Origin: Cryptomeria japonica | Lineage: Eukaryota > Streptophyta > Pinopsida > Cupressales > Cupressaceae | Assembly (NCBI RefSeq): GCF_030272615.1 | Contig: NC_081410.1 | Span: 118,179,140-118,243,139 of the forward strand | Direction of reading: 5' to 3' | Length of the DNA: 64,000 bases | Shown: piece by piece, positions 53,801 through 64,000 of the stretch | Numbering within the stretch: position 1 is the first letter of the stretch | Layout: every line of letters begins with the position of its first letter | Notes under the pieces: generated by a model | The model's input: the letters and a program-made list of their open reading frames with translations, nothing else | What the model was told of the DNA's origin: nothing | Database searches by the model: none | Translations under genes and position numbers: made by a program

Positions 53801-56262
53801 CCCTAAGACCTCTATCCAAAGTGTACAATTTATAGAGTAAAGTTAAGAGGAAACCATAAGTGGATTTCTCAAACTATGTACCACCAAAACCATGGCACGA
53901 AAAAACACAACGACCTCATGTTCTCAATCAATGCATACATATATAGAATACGTAACTCATAAGTCATCTTCAACCAATAACTCTTGATGGTTCACATCTT
54001 CAAGTTAGTGCTCACTGTTGACATTTTAACATATGTGGAGCTTGTCCATTATGAAAATATCCTTCACTCTCAGTTCTAGCGGGCCTATAAGCAGGAAAGT
54101 ATTATAAATGAGTTTTAATTTATTTGTAACTACCACTGATGTGCTACACTTCCTTCATGAAAGCCACTACAACTAATATCCAGGTTAACTTGAAGAATAA
54201 TTAAATAGTATTATCTTTCATCCACCCAAGAGAGAATTCATGTACCCTCTTGAAGACGTATAAAGACATGACATACAGTCTATACTCTCGGATTGCAATT
54301 AAATATCACACTTTCCTAACACATAATGTGTCATCTCACCTTGGCATTCTTAATCCTCGAAACATTAGAAGAAGTCAAATAGTTGGATTTATGTAAATCA
54401 TTTTACACATGATGACATGCTCCATTGTCGAACCATCTAGATATGTGATCTTTTGTGTGTATTATTTTATGCAATCATATTTAGAGAGCTAGTTGAATGG
54501 TAACATTTACCTTGCAACAATATTTTCCAATACAATTTTTGAGAGGATGCACCAATTAATCAATTCCTTATATCTCAAAACACAATACTTTACACCTATG
54601 CTAGACTTAAAATGATTTTTCTCAGCCTAGTCTACATATTAGTAGGATCCCTTAATAAAGTATCACAATTTTCTCAAAATATTTTACTCATATTCCCCAT
54701 TATATTATGACATATCTTCAATACCCTTGCAACACCACATACAAGACTAATTTTTAATAGTAGAGGACATATTTTAAACATATTCAAAAAGTAAAGCAAA
54801 CAAAGATAAGTTGTACATAACATAATATATGAAAATTATTGATGTCATTCATAAAATTACAAGATCACACGAAGTTTCTTAGAGATATTTGAATATATCT
54901 CCCCCGTACAAAAATCATACATAAAATACTCTCAACATCGTAAAATTAATTTCAACCTATTTTAAGAACAAGAGACTCTAAAATAACTCTACAAGAAATA
55001 AAATATCAAGCTTGACAAAATTGACAAGTTCTTCTTGAGTTCTCAAAATATCATAACTAACTTCAAAAGTTTCTTTCCATATTCAACTTTCAATGATAAA
55101 AGGAAGAGCTAACCTCATTTTATTAGTTTATTGTATTTTGTAAAAGTACTAGAGTTTGAAGTGTTTTATGTGCAAGATATCTTGAATGGACGAAGTCTAA
55201 GCTGACCATTGTATCTAGAGGGTCTAAAAAAGTGGTTAATTTTTTTTTTTAATTTAAATCAAACATCCAGATTCCAACTCATTTAGGCTTGTATGTCACT
55301 TGTTGTTTATGAATTCTTTAATATAACTTCAATTTACTATATTTTTGCAAGATATTAAGCATGCCACCGTGTCCAAAGCAACTTAAAATCTTAAGACTAC
55401 ATATACATATACTAAAATTTGAGCACTTTCCTCAAATCCTTAATCAAATTTGTTGCTCGTAGATCAAGTAAAGTTTAAGGTTATACTAGACACTATGTTA
55501 TTTTTTAAAGATTTATGCATGTATTTTTTTTGGAAAAAATAATTAAATTTATTTAAAGTGTAAGAAGGATAAACTATCTTTTTAATAGAGTATTGAAGTT
55601 TATAGCTAACCCCACAACTCCCAAAAATCACCTACAACCAAAACGCCTATAACATATAAAGAGAAAAAGTCATGATTGATGTTACACAACCTTGAAAAAG
55701 AATTGATCCAAAGAGGAATCTAATATTGAGATTAACTTGTAAATGAATTGGATAAATTATAATGAATACTTAGACCACCATAAAAATAAAACCCTAAATG
55801 TAAACCTTAGGAGATAATTAAATTAGTGCATGACAATTGTCTACACCATAATGAATGAGACAACATGTGCTAAATATAGCTCAATCCCTAAGTTTAGCTT
55901 AAGTGAATAAAGTATATTAAGGATCTAATTAGATAATTAACTAGTTGATTCCTAATTACTCTAGCATCCCCTTAAGATTAATTTAGGAAGAAGCTAAAAA
56001 TCATAATTAAGAATGCAAATATAGTTTCATGAATAGATTATGGATAAAAGGCCTCATCAGGTACCCATGTACAGATAAATGAAATCTCTCACAAGCAAAA
56101 AAAAAGAGAGAATCACATGGGAAAAACTCATCTCCAAAAGAGAAAATAGAAATAACTGCACTAGTGAAAGAAGGATAGAAAGAGGACTAGATGTCACCCC
56201 CAAGGACTACTTATATCACACAAGTACAATAGATGCCTCCCCTATAAGAGAGAGAAAATGAG
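50846..56262. other. Long AT-rich interval without genes
   Basis: Both strands were read; only short frames. Small features are a 60-70-bp direct duplication near 51055-51140 (ACAAAGGGCARGAGA, CCAAACATCAA) and a 60-bp duplication near 53395-53485 (GTACTAAATATCA, ATCTCCATTRC). I see no LTR junction, RNA gene or protein motif. Confidence 0.45.
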
Positions 56263-56574
56263 GATAGTGTTGGTTGAAAATTTTGTACACTTAAGGAAAT
56301 ATACAAAATCGTGGTTTCAACCACAGTGTGTGATTAAAACTCTCCTAATTAAGGGAAAGCTCCCCCTATCTAACTACAACTTTCAAAATAAAATAGGATG
56401 GGACAACAATCTTTCTTCTTTCAAAAAAGACAATATCCTTTTCTCTTCACAGAAAAGGATAGCAATTTGATATAAACAACAGTAACCACTTTCAAAATGA
56501 AATGAGCGAAAGGAAATGAAGTTTCTTGAAAGCGCAAAGACTTCCGTCACTTCCTTCGGGACGGGACAACAATA

Positions 56575-57005
56575 TCAAGCTCAAAGACTTGATTAGGTGA
56601 AGTCCTATCTACCCTTATGCTATAAAGAATAAATTATAACAGCTCAAAGACTAGGATATCTTATTCTTTTCTACTTAAAACAATGGCAAGCAATATAAGG
56701 TCAAAGACTTACAGCTATTTCTCATAGAATATATTCCTAAATTCTCTTAAGAACAAGTGAAAGCACCAAGACTTGCAGCTTCTCTCAACTGAATATTTAT
56801 TTTAATCTATATTAACCTCAAATACTTGCAGCACAAAGACTGCAAATCAAATGTGATTAAGCTCTTTAAGAAACACTTGCAAGAAAGATAATATAGAACA
56901 CAAACTGAAGTATGTAGCACAAAGACTCAAAGTTTGAGCAATTTTCTTCTATTCCTTTCAATTCTTGAATTTACACATGAAAACTCAAAGACTTCTTTGT
57001 TGTAA
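56575..57005 (-). repeat. AGCTCAAAGACTT-type motifs at 60-75-base spacing
   Basis: On the plus strand AGCTCAAAGACTT or variants occur near 56580, 56640, 56700, 56764, 56829, 56919 and 56984. They lie in the presumed R-U5 region of E and resemble the duplicated CAAAGTCTGCAAG block of element D. Confidence 0.6.
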
Positions 57006-58810
57006 ATTTGGCAGAGTTTTTGTTTGCTTTCCAAAAAGATAAAGATTACAATAGACCCCTCAAGTATTTATAGAAGAGGAGCCCTGAGAAAAAGGTGGGA
57101 GGATCCTAACTAACTTGAGAGATTCTCTCAACCACCAAGACTTATTCAATAACTAACTAAGACTTCAATAACTAACTAAGACTTATTCCAAATATAGTCC
57201 TAATTGGACACAACTTGTAGTTGCCTTACATGTAATTACAAAAGTGCAAGTAATAAGTTAACTTGCAATTAAAAAGTTATTTTTTTACATGTAACTTGTC
57301 AAAACGAAATTATCAATGCATAACTAAAACTATTCCATGTGTCTAAAGACACGACTCTATCTGCATCATCCTTTGTCTGTGATGATCTTCATGTCGCTTC
57401 AGGATGCTAGAACTTGAAGTATTCTGGATTGGTAAAGACATCTTGAACGGGAACAGGAACTTGCATCCTTATCTTCTTTCTGGGGGTAGTACTGGCTTTT
57501 CAAGAGGGAAAGGGCGGCCTTCCTCTTTTTATGTCATGACCATCTTTGTCTTGAAAGCATTCTATGTTCTCAACCATGAATTCTTATTGTATCTCTTCTT
57601 TGTATCATCCTCCAATCTTGAAATCTGCTTGCAAAATAAGGCTCATGCCTTAATTCATTGATTTGGTAGGTCGTGTGTGCAAACCGGACTGACAAGGGAA
57701 GGGATAAATTGATGCAAAAATGAGCTCACAAGTGAATTTTAGGTTTTGGAAGTTGCATTACATGTGTGGGGAAAACAAGAGCATTAACTTGCAATTGTGG
57801 GGAACAAACATGCAACTTCATATGTGTAATGGGTAACTACAAGTTTGCACTTGTAATTGGACCTTTAGAACTCATTTTCAAGTGTTTTTTAAGTGCATTT
57901 TGGACCAATTCCGAGTTCTGGATGGCTGACCATGGGTAGACTTTAAATGGGGAAAATGAATGAAAGTGTGAAATGAGTGGATGAAATGGTATGTACGGAT
58001 GATGGAAATGAATATGAAAATATTTTGGGAAGATCATCTTCAAGAAAATGGGAATAACTTTCAACATGTAATTTTTGAAAGAAAGGGTATTTCTCATCTT
58101 TGCAACTTGGAATTTCAACAAAAGATGGTTAAATCTTTTATCCGTAAGGGAAGAACAATTATTTTCATCCAACTTGTAATCAGGATTTAAAATCCCGAAT
58201 ACAAGTAAAGAGGGAAAATGGGGAAGAACAATACAATTCTAAAATTGCTTTACAAAGGGGAAAATCTCTCTCACAAAAACTGGTTTTTGGGGAAGAACCA
58301 ACCATATTTATAAATTTACAACTAGAAAGAAAAAACAAGAAAACAAGAAAATGAAACAAAGAAAGAAAAGAAATCAAACCTTGCTTCAAACTGAAAATGC
58401 CTCTTCAAAAGGATTCAATCTTTGAAAGATGGAAGGAGAACTCTTAAAAAGAAATTAATCGCATTCCAAAACCCTAGCCACGTTTTTGAAAAAATGCCCA
58501 AAACTGAAAAACGTGGCAGCAAATGCATGAAAAATGAATCAAACAAAGCTCCAATCTCCACGCCTAGATGAAAGAATCCAAAACGACTTACGAGAGGTAT
58601 GATTCGTGGCATTTGAAGAAGTAAAACGTGGCATTTTCTAAAACATTTTTTTTGTTGTTAAAACACCTTCAAACCAGTAAACAAATCCACCAAATGGCAT
58701 GAGAGGTGTCTACCAATGCATGAAAATAGGAAGGAATCCAAAACGCCTTCTATCTCCAAAAATATCTCCATAAAAATTTGCCTAAAATCTTTAAAAAAAC
58801 ATTTTTCCTT

Positions 58811-59222
58811 GCAATTCGGGTTTTTTGGAACCAATAACAAGTTCGAAATGCATTGAAATAATGAAAATCGGGTTTTTTAGAAGATATAACAAGTTTAAAT
58901 TTTCACTTTTTCAACATGTTGGGCAAAATCGGGATTTTTTGGCCAAATAGCAAGTTTAAAATGTCAAAAATGCACTTTATGAGCAAAATCGGGTTTTTTG
59001 GACCAAATAGCAAGTTTAAAATTGTCACTTTTTCATTTACAAGGCAAAATCGGGTTTTTGAGAGAGATATGCAAGTTTAAAATTGTCAAAAATGTACTTT
59101 ACAAGCAAAATCGAGTTTTTTGGACCAAATAGCAAGTTTAAAATTGTCACTTTTTCATTTACAAGGCAAAATCGGGTTTTTGAGAGAGATATGCAAGTTT
59201 AAAATTACTTGCAAAGGGGAAA
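58811..59222 (-). repeat. 60-bp tandem repeats with 120-bp higher-order unit
   Basis: Seven units each contain AAAATCGGGTTTTTTGG and CAAGTTTAAA. The last four alternate between two variants (GACCAAATAG and GAGAGATATG), so 58984-59103 and 59104-59222 are near-identical 120-bp dimers. The array lies where A and C have hairpins. Confidence 0.85.
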
Positions 59223-59755
59223 TAAAATCCCTACAACAAGTTTTAAATCACTTGCACATATGTAATAGGGGTTTAACATCCCTATTACATGTAAAAACCA
59301 TTAAAGTAGGGGTTTTTGGAAAGAATTACAAGTTTACTTGTAACTTAACCAAAAAATCCCTATTTTAACTGAAAAAGGCCAAAAAACAACAAAGGGGAAT
59401 TAAAAAGAAAATTACAAGTTTTTATTTTTCAATAAAGTGCACATGTAATAAGCTAAAAGTTTCCCTACAAAGACCAAAACAATGGAAGTCATTAAAACTT
59501 GCAGTTCAAAGAAAATTCTCCACCTATAGTCAGGGAGAAAAAACTCGAAATTGAAGGAAAGACATAGCAAACGAATCCAGAATGCGATGAAATTTGAAAC
59601 GTAGTTTGAGGATGGACTGAGGATTAATCCAATCCAAGGATTAGCCAAAATTCTGCCTCAGGAAGCATGCCATAGAGAGAAAAAATTCATTTTTTAACAA
59701 AAATTTCATGTAATGGTCCTTCATTTTTTTAAACAAAAATGAGGACAACAGATAG

Positions 59756-61160
59756 GATTCCCCCATGATAAAGAAGTAATTCCTATGCCAAGGATCAAAG
59801 CTTGAAGATAGAACACGATCCAATACCTATATACATCTTTTTTCCCATTAGGAATAAACAAATCCATTAAATATTAGAGTAGCCATTCTTATAAGTTGGA
59901 AGAAGTAAGAATCCAAATTCAAATAGTGTGTGCCTCTAGAAATTGCTCAAATGTCATTATGTCAATAAAATATGATTATTTCACAAACCAATTTGATACA
60001 TGTCCAATGAATATAGAAGGCGGCAATCTAGGACTACAAAAACTGATGTAGAATAAGCACCATGGGAAATGAAGATGAGTTCAAGACACTAATTTGGTTG
60101 TTTAAAAAGACAAGATGAATGTTCTCAAGATAATCCTCTAGATGTGTAACCTGAGACTCCATAAGAAAGGATGATATGTCTATAAGATATGAATCCCAAG
60201 TAGTTATGTATGAAGAAATGAATATGATGGGCTAACATCAATGATGTAGCTATCAACAAAGAGGAGATGAATGTCCTCAAAGTAATCCTCCAAATTTTCA
60301 ACATGAGACTCCCCAAAAAGGGATGATATGTCACCAAGATTATAAATCTCAAGTAGTTGTGTCTAGATGATGAATGTCATGTTGTATTGAAAAAATGGGG
60401 TTCATGCATGGGCCAATGCCAAGCTAATCAAAAAAAAAAAAGATGTAGATGGGATCTCAATGTGAGGAATGAGAATTGAGATAAAATCCTCTAATCCATC
60501 AAAACATGCAAGACATGTGATCAACTCAGGCATCTCAAAAGTATTACGATTATAGGGTATACAATCGACATGTTCAAGGGTAATGAGACAATCTTCTGCA
60601 AGATCCTCTAGAAAAGAAGAGATTTAAGGGTCTCCACAGATCCTTGAAAAGTGATTCCAAACTATGTTGGGACAATCAATGTTCGATAAAACACACATAG
60701 TGTCAAGATCAACACTAGACAAAATGATTGCTAGATCATGGTCAATGATGATCCTCCAAGCATACTTACCCCTCCATGTGATTGGTTTATGGATGAATAC
60801 ATATAGACAGGGCAAAAAATAATGCATCTAAGATGCATCAAGATTCGCTTTTGCAAAAACTCATAATTACTCTTTACCAAGATGATAACAAACAGATGAA
60901 AAAACCCACGGTAACTCCTCAAAGTTAAATAATTAGATCCCAATAACTCATTCCATGTAAATCAGATCAAATAAATTCATCTCCCACAAAAAGATCCTTT
61001 TTAAGTGCCAAAATTTCTAACTAATTGACTAGAATGTGAAAACACAAAAAGTTGAATAATTGTACCTAAGGCAAATTCTAGAAAAATTGCATGAATAGGC
61101 CCAAAGAGCTCTAAATCACCTTTCCAATGCCACGAGAATTGTCAAAATTAGAGATACTGG
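59756..61160. other. Unassigned sequence with a tandem duplication
   Basis: Two diverged copies of about 130 bp lie near 60115-60240 and 60245-60370; shared blocks are GATGAATGT, CTCAA, TAATCCTC, GAGACTCC and GGATGATATGTC. No gene recognised. Confidence 0.5.
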
Positions 61161-61361
61161 TGAAAAGATATGAGCTCAAAAGTAGAAACAAAAGATCTAA
61201 CTTTGACTAAGAATAATAGAATTTTGGAGCAAATTAGGAAGATGAAACCTCCAGCATTAGAAATTTCTCAAAACCATCTTTTCAACAATACCTTTTTTTT
61301 GAATAACCCACTTTGTCAGGATCCCACTCTATTTTTAAAATTTCAAACCTGCATCTAATCA

Positions 61362-62515
61362 TTGCACATGGAGTCCATGGAGGGCGAGGTCCATGCTCCC
61401 CTGCATACAGATCCTCCTTCGAACACTACAGTAGTGTCAACTTCAAAGGAATCTCTTCTAATCACTACCAAAATGTCCTATTTTGATGACACCACTTTGG
61501 TTAAGGTTGATTCTCAACCTATGAGATTTGTTGATCCCGATATGGAAAATAAATATAATGTTGTTAACCCCAATAAATTGGAGCACGTGCATCCAAAGGA
61601 GACACACAATCCAATGGATGGAAGAATGTGCTTGTTGAAGAGACTCAAAGTCACATTAACCTCAACATAGTCTTGGAGTGCATACAAATAGAGGTAGGCA
61701 CTATTATTTTGTTACTGGATTCCGTGGTGGACAACATTGTTTCTTCAATGAATATTACTCTTGTTGGGAAATTTTCTCCTTCAGGCCAACAATCGATATG
61801 GTAAGGAAATGGGTGTCTCTAAAATGGAGGTTGAAGGGAAGTGTCATAATAAGCTCCATGCTTGACGCTCTCTTGTTCAAATTCATTGTGAAGCAAGATC
61901 TGGTTGTGGTCCTCCTAGGGTCATGGGCTTATGGGAAGCACCATCACTTACTTTGTAGATGGGAACTTGGATTTGATCCTACAAAATATTTAAACAAGGC
62001 AGGTCCTATATGGGTTTTCTTGTTGAGAGTCCCACTTGAGTTATAGGATGAGCAAATTTTTTGAAGGATTGGGAATACATTTGGGCATTACGTGTCTATA
62101 GATGATGTGACCAAGATGAGATCCATGTTATTTTTTGCTCTTTTTGTGTAATGATTGTTGTTAATAAGAATCTCCCTAACTTTATTACCTTGCAATCTAA
62201 GTTGGGAAGTTGGACCCGGGCATTAGTTTAAGAGAATGCCACGGTTTAAATTGTTAAATATATTGTAAATTAGAACACCTGATATCTAAGTGCAAGGCCT
62301 CTCCACAAAAACTTTTGAAAGAAAAGGAAATATGCACGTCCATAGTGTATATGGTTGTGGATAAGGTGACAAGTGGGGATGGCTTGGAGGCAGAGAGAGA
62401 TGAATACCCTTTCACTGAAGGGCTCCTCAAGATGATGGAAACCCCCAATAAGATGACTCGGGGGGAGAAAATCAATAAAACTTATAAGAAAAGAGGACCC
62501 AAACTCGAAGGATAA
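61362..62515 (+). pseudogene. LINE ORF1 remnant, DUF4283-like
   Basis: The middle frame (61678-62046) holds the conserved pattern: VRKWVSLKWRLKGSV, FIVKQDLVVVLLGSWAYG, LCRWELGFDPTKY, GPIWVFLLRVPLEL, then after a stop IGNTFGHYVSIDDVTK. Flanking frames 61362-61670 and 62315-62515 are its degraded N- and C-terminal parts. No intact zinc knuckle was seen. Confidence 0.6.
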
Positions 62516-62949
62516 ATTCCTCCCCCTTCTCCTACTAAGGCTACACAAGGGGAACAAAGCAATATTATGAAAATGAGACCCATGAAAGAAGGGTAGATTC
62601 CTCTCCCTTCCACCACACCAGCTAGAAAAGTTGCAGATGAGGTCCCAACTCCTATCACTCTAGCAAACCATAAATCTATCGGGCAACATGAGCCTGCTAA
62701 ACCCCCCTACAAACTTTATAGGCCCCCTCCCCAAGTTTGGTGCAAACTTTCTCCTCACCTGCTGCTTCCTCAAGTGGTTGTGCCCAAATAAGTGATGATG
62801 GTTGGATGACACATAAGAGGAAAACTAAGAACAAGGAGATGATGTGGATGTGGGACTGAAGACAAAACTCCCATCACAGAGACTCGCTAGGCATAAGGGG
62901 GTGGTAAGGTAAATCGGTAATGGAAGGAAGAGGACCCTCAACTAATCAA

Positions 62950-63600
62950 CCAAAATTAAAAATAAAATTTCTCTCATAGAATGTGAGGGGCTCAAACAAC
63001 TCACAAAAACAATATGCCCTCATGGACTATATTTTAGAAAATAGAATTGACATTTTATTACTTCCAAAAGTTAAAATGGTGAATAGCTATTTCAACACTA
63101 TTGTAGGAAACATTTGGTCGGGCTCCTCTTTTTTTATAAGTAATGCTAATGGAGCCTCCAGGTGAAAGTTGTCACTATGTAGGATCGTATGAAATTGGAA
63201 GGCTCTCTTATTTCTTCATTAATCAGTTCTTTAACTATTAAGGTTGCCTCTCAATTTGACTCTTAGTGTCTTGTTAATGTGTATACCCCCATCACCTGGA
63301 TAGGTTGTATGGTGCTTTGGGATGAGACCTCTTCCTTGATCCAACATGATCAAGATTCTCATTGGATTGTGGCGGGTGATTTTAATTTCCCTCTTTTTCC
63401 CTCAAAGAAAAAGGGAGGTCTAACTAATTACTTTGATAGTATGGCAAATTCAGTGGAGTTCATTATTAGGAATGGTTTTCCCAATATAGACTTGATGGGC
63501 TAGCTATTCACTCGGTCTAATCATAGAAATGTGGAGCACGTCATACAGGTTCGACTGGATAGTTTTTTGGTCTCAGCTAATTGGGACACTAGATATAATT
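62950..63600 (+). pseudogene. LINE endonuclease remnant
   Basis: The frame NVRGSNNSQKQYALMDYILE (about 62968) matches the NxRGLN start of plant LINE endonucleases, followed by NRIDILLLPKVKM, where the catalytic Gln-Glu-Thr has become Pro-Lys-Val. After a frame change come VYTPITW, HWIVAGDFNFPL (about 63361) and RLDSFLVSANWDT. Catalytic Glu is lost, so it is inactive. Confidence 0.7.
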
Positions 63601-64000
63601 CCACTACAAAATCATGTGGGCAACACATGTAGAGTTCAGAGATTGTATCTATAACTAGTGGAATGCTCCAATTTAGGGAGCCCCTATGTATAGAGCAGCC
63701 TAGAAACTTGATATGATAAGAAATAATTTGAAAGATTGGAATAAATTCACATTTGGAAAATATTTGCAAAGAAGAAAGAAATTAATTCTATATTGGTTGT
63801 GATTCAAGAATAAATGGTTTATGGGGATTCCTCAGAGTCTACTCATAGGGTGGAGGAAACACTAAGAGAAAAGTGGAAGGAAAATATAAAACAAGAGGAA
63901 ATTTATTGGAAACAAAATTTGAGGGGTCTTCTGGTAAACATAGGAGGAGGAATATGATTTTGAGTCTCATGAATGACTCAAACCAAGAAATCAAGGATGA

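Larger units (their letters stand above)
56268..59750 (-). mobile_element. Element E: non-coding long LTR-like unit
   Basis: On the plus strand it reads TGTTGGTTGA...GAGGACAACA, flanked by the perfect duplication GATAG (56263-56267 and 59751-59755). In its own orientation it starts TGTTGTCCTC with a terminal hairpin. It then carries a 60-bp repeat array, CTATAAATA (57065-57073) about 800 bases before the 3' end, and AATAAA (56796-56801). Its 3' 300 bases align with the 3' end of D. No family gene or other protein is present. The architecture is that of a solo LTR of about 3.5 kb. Confidence 0.8.
61160..64000 (+). mobile_element. Degenerate L1-type LINE, running off the window
   Basis: The order is ORF1 remnant (about 61362-62515), spacer, endonuclease remnant (about 62950-63600) and the start of the linker (about 63860-63950, EEIYWKQNLRG). 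Its 5' end is not defined. RT would lie beyond 64000. Frameshifts and stops throughout. Confidence 0.7.

Overview
The window looks like repeat-dense nuclear DNA of a seed plant. The mix of very long, nested LTR retrotransposons, old LINE relics, AT-rich sequence and almost no host genes is typical of a conifer. That organism call is an inference; no diagnostic host gene is present. I see no bacterial, organellar or viral gene set.

Layout. (1) 1-7509: element A (+), a long TG...CA unit carrying an intact 1073-codon gene; its first few tens of bases lie left of the window. (2) 7510-8963: 3' end of a copia-like element into which A inserted (tandem repeats, polypurine tract, LTR). (3) 8964-13040: broken LINE (-). 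(4) 14810-17136 and 17895-about 19282: two LTR-like units starting TGTMATGTCCCC; the second lies between two coding-like fragments. (5) 19.7-25.0 kb: mostly unassignable sequence with one reverse-transcriptase relic and a CT-rich tract. (6) 24999-37162: complete Ty3/gypsy-type element G with LTRs, TSD GTCTT, PBS, gag-protease relic and PPT. It is interrupted by element B (25724-32027, -, TSD CACTC) and by a solo LTR (32175-32995, TSD TATAA). (7) 37210-40697: element D, a non-coding relative of A. (8) 40722-48201: element C (-, TSD GGCGC), a close copy of A with a broken gene. (9) 48207-50845: LTR end, PBS and truncated gag of another gypsy element. (10) 56268-59750: non-coding long LTR-like element E (-, TSD GATAG). 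(11) 61160-64000: degenerate LINE (+) running off the window.

The most interesting system is the A/B/C/D family, with E as a more distant structural analogue. Members end in TG...CA; B, C and E have perfect 5-bp duplications, yet none has internal LTR copies. Each carries, about 0.8-1.0 kb before its 3' end, a TATA box followed by an AATAAA signal, which is the layout of an LTR (U3-R-U5). The simplest reading is that each is one giant LTR, either solo or (for A) possibly the 3' LTR of an element extending to the left. In A, B and C the U3 holds a separate gene with its own promoter, a probable 5'-UTR intron and a conserved protein of unknown function. Upstream of that promoter A and C have 12-13 hairpin repeats, and B has about 20 copies of a single-arm version.

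Unrelated LTR families in the same window also carry short palindromic arrays. All functional statements about these arrays are inference from sequence; nothing was computed or searched.
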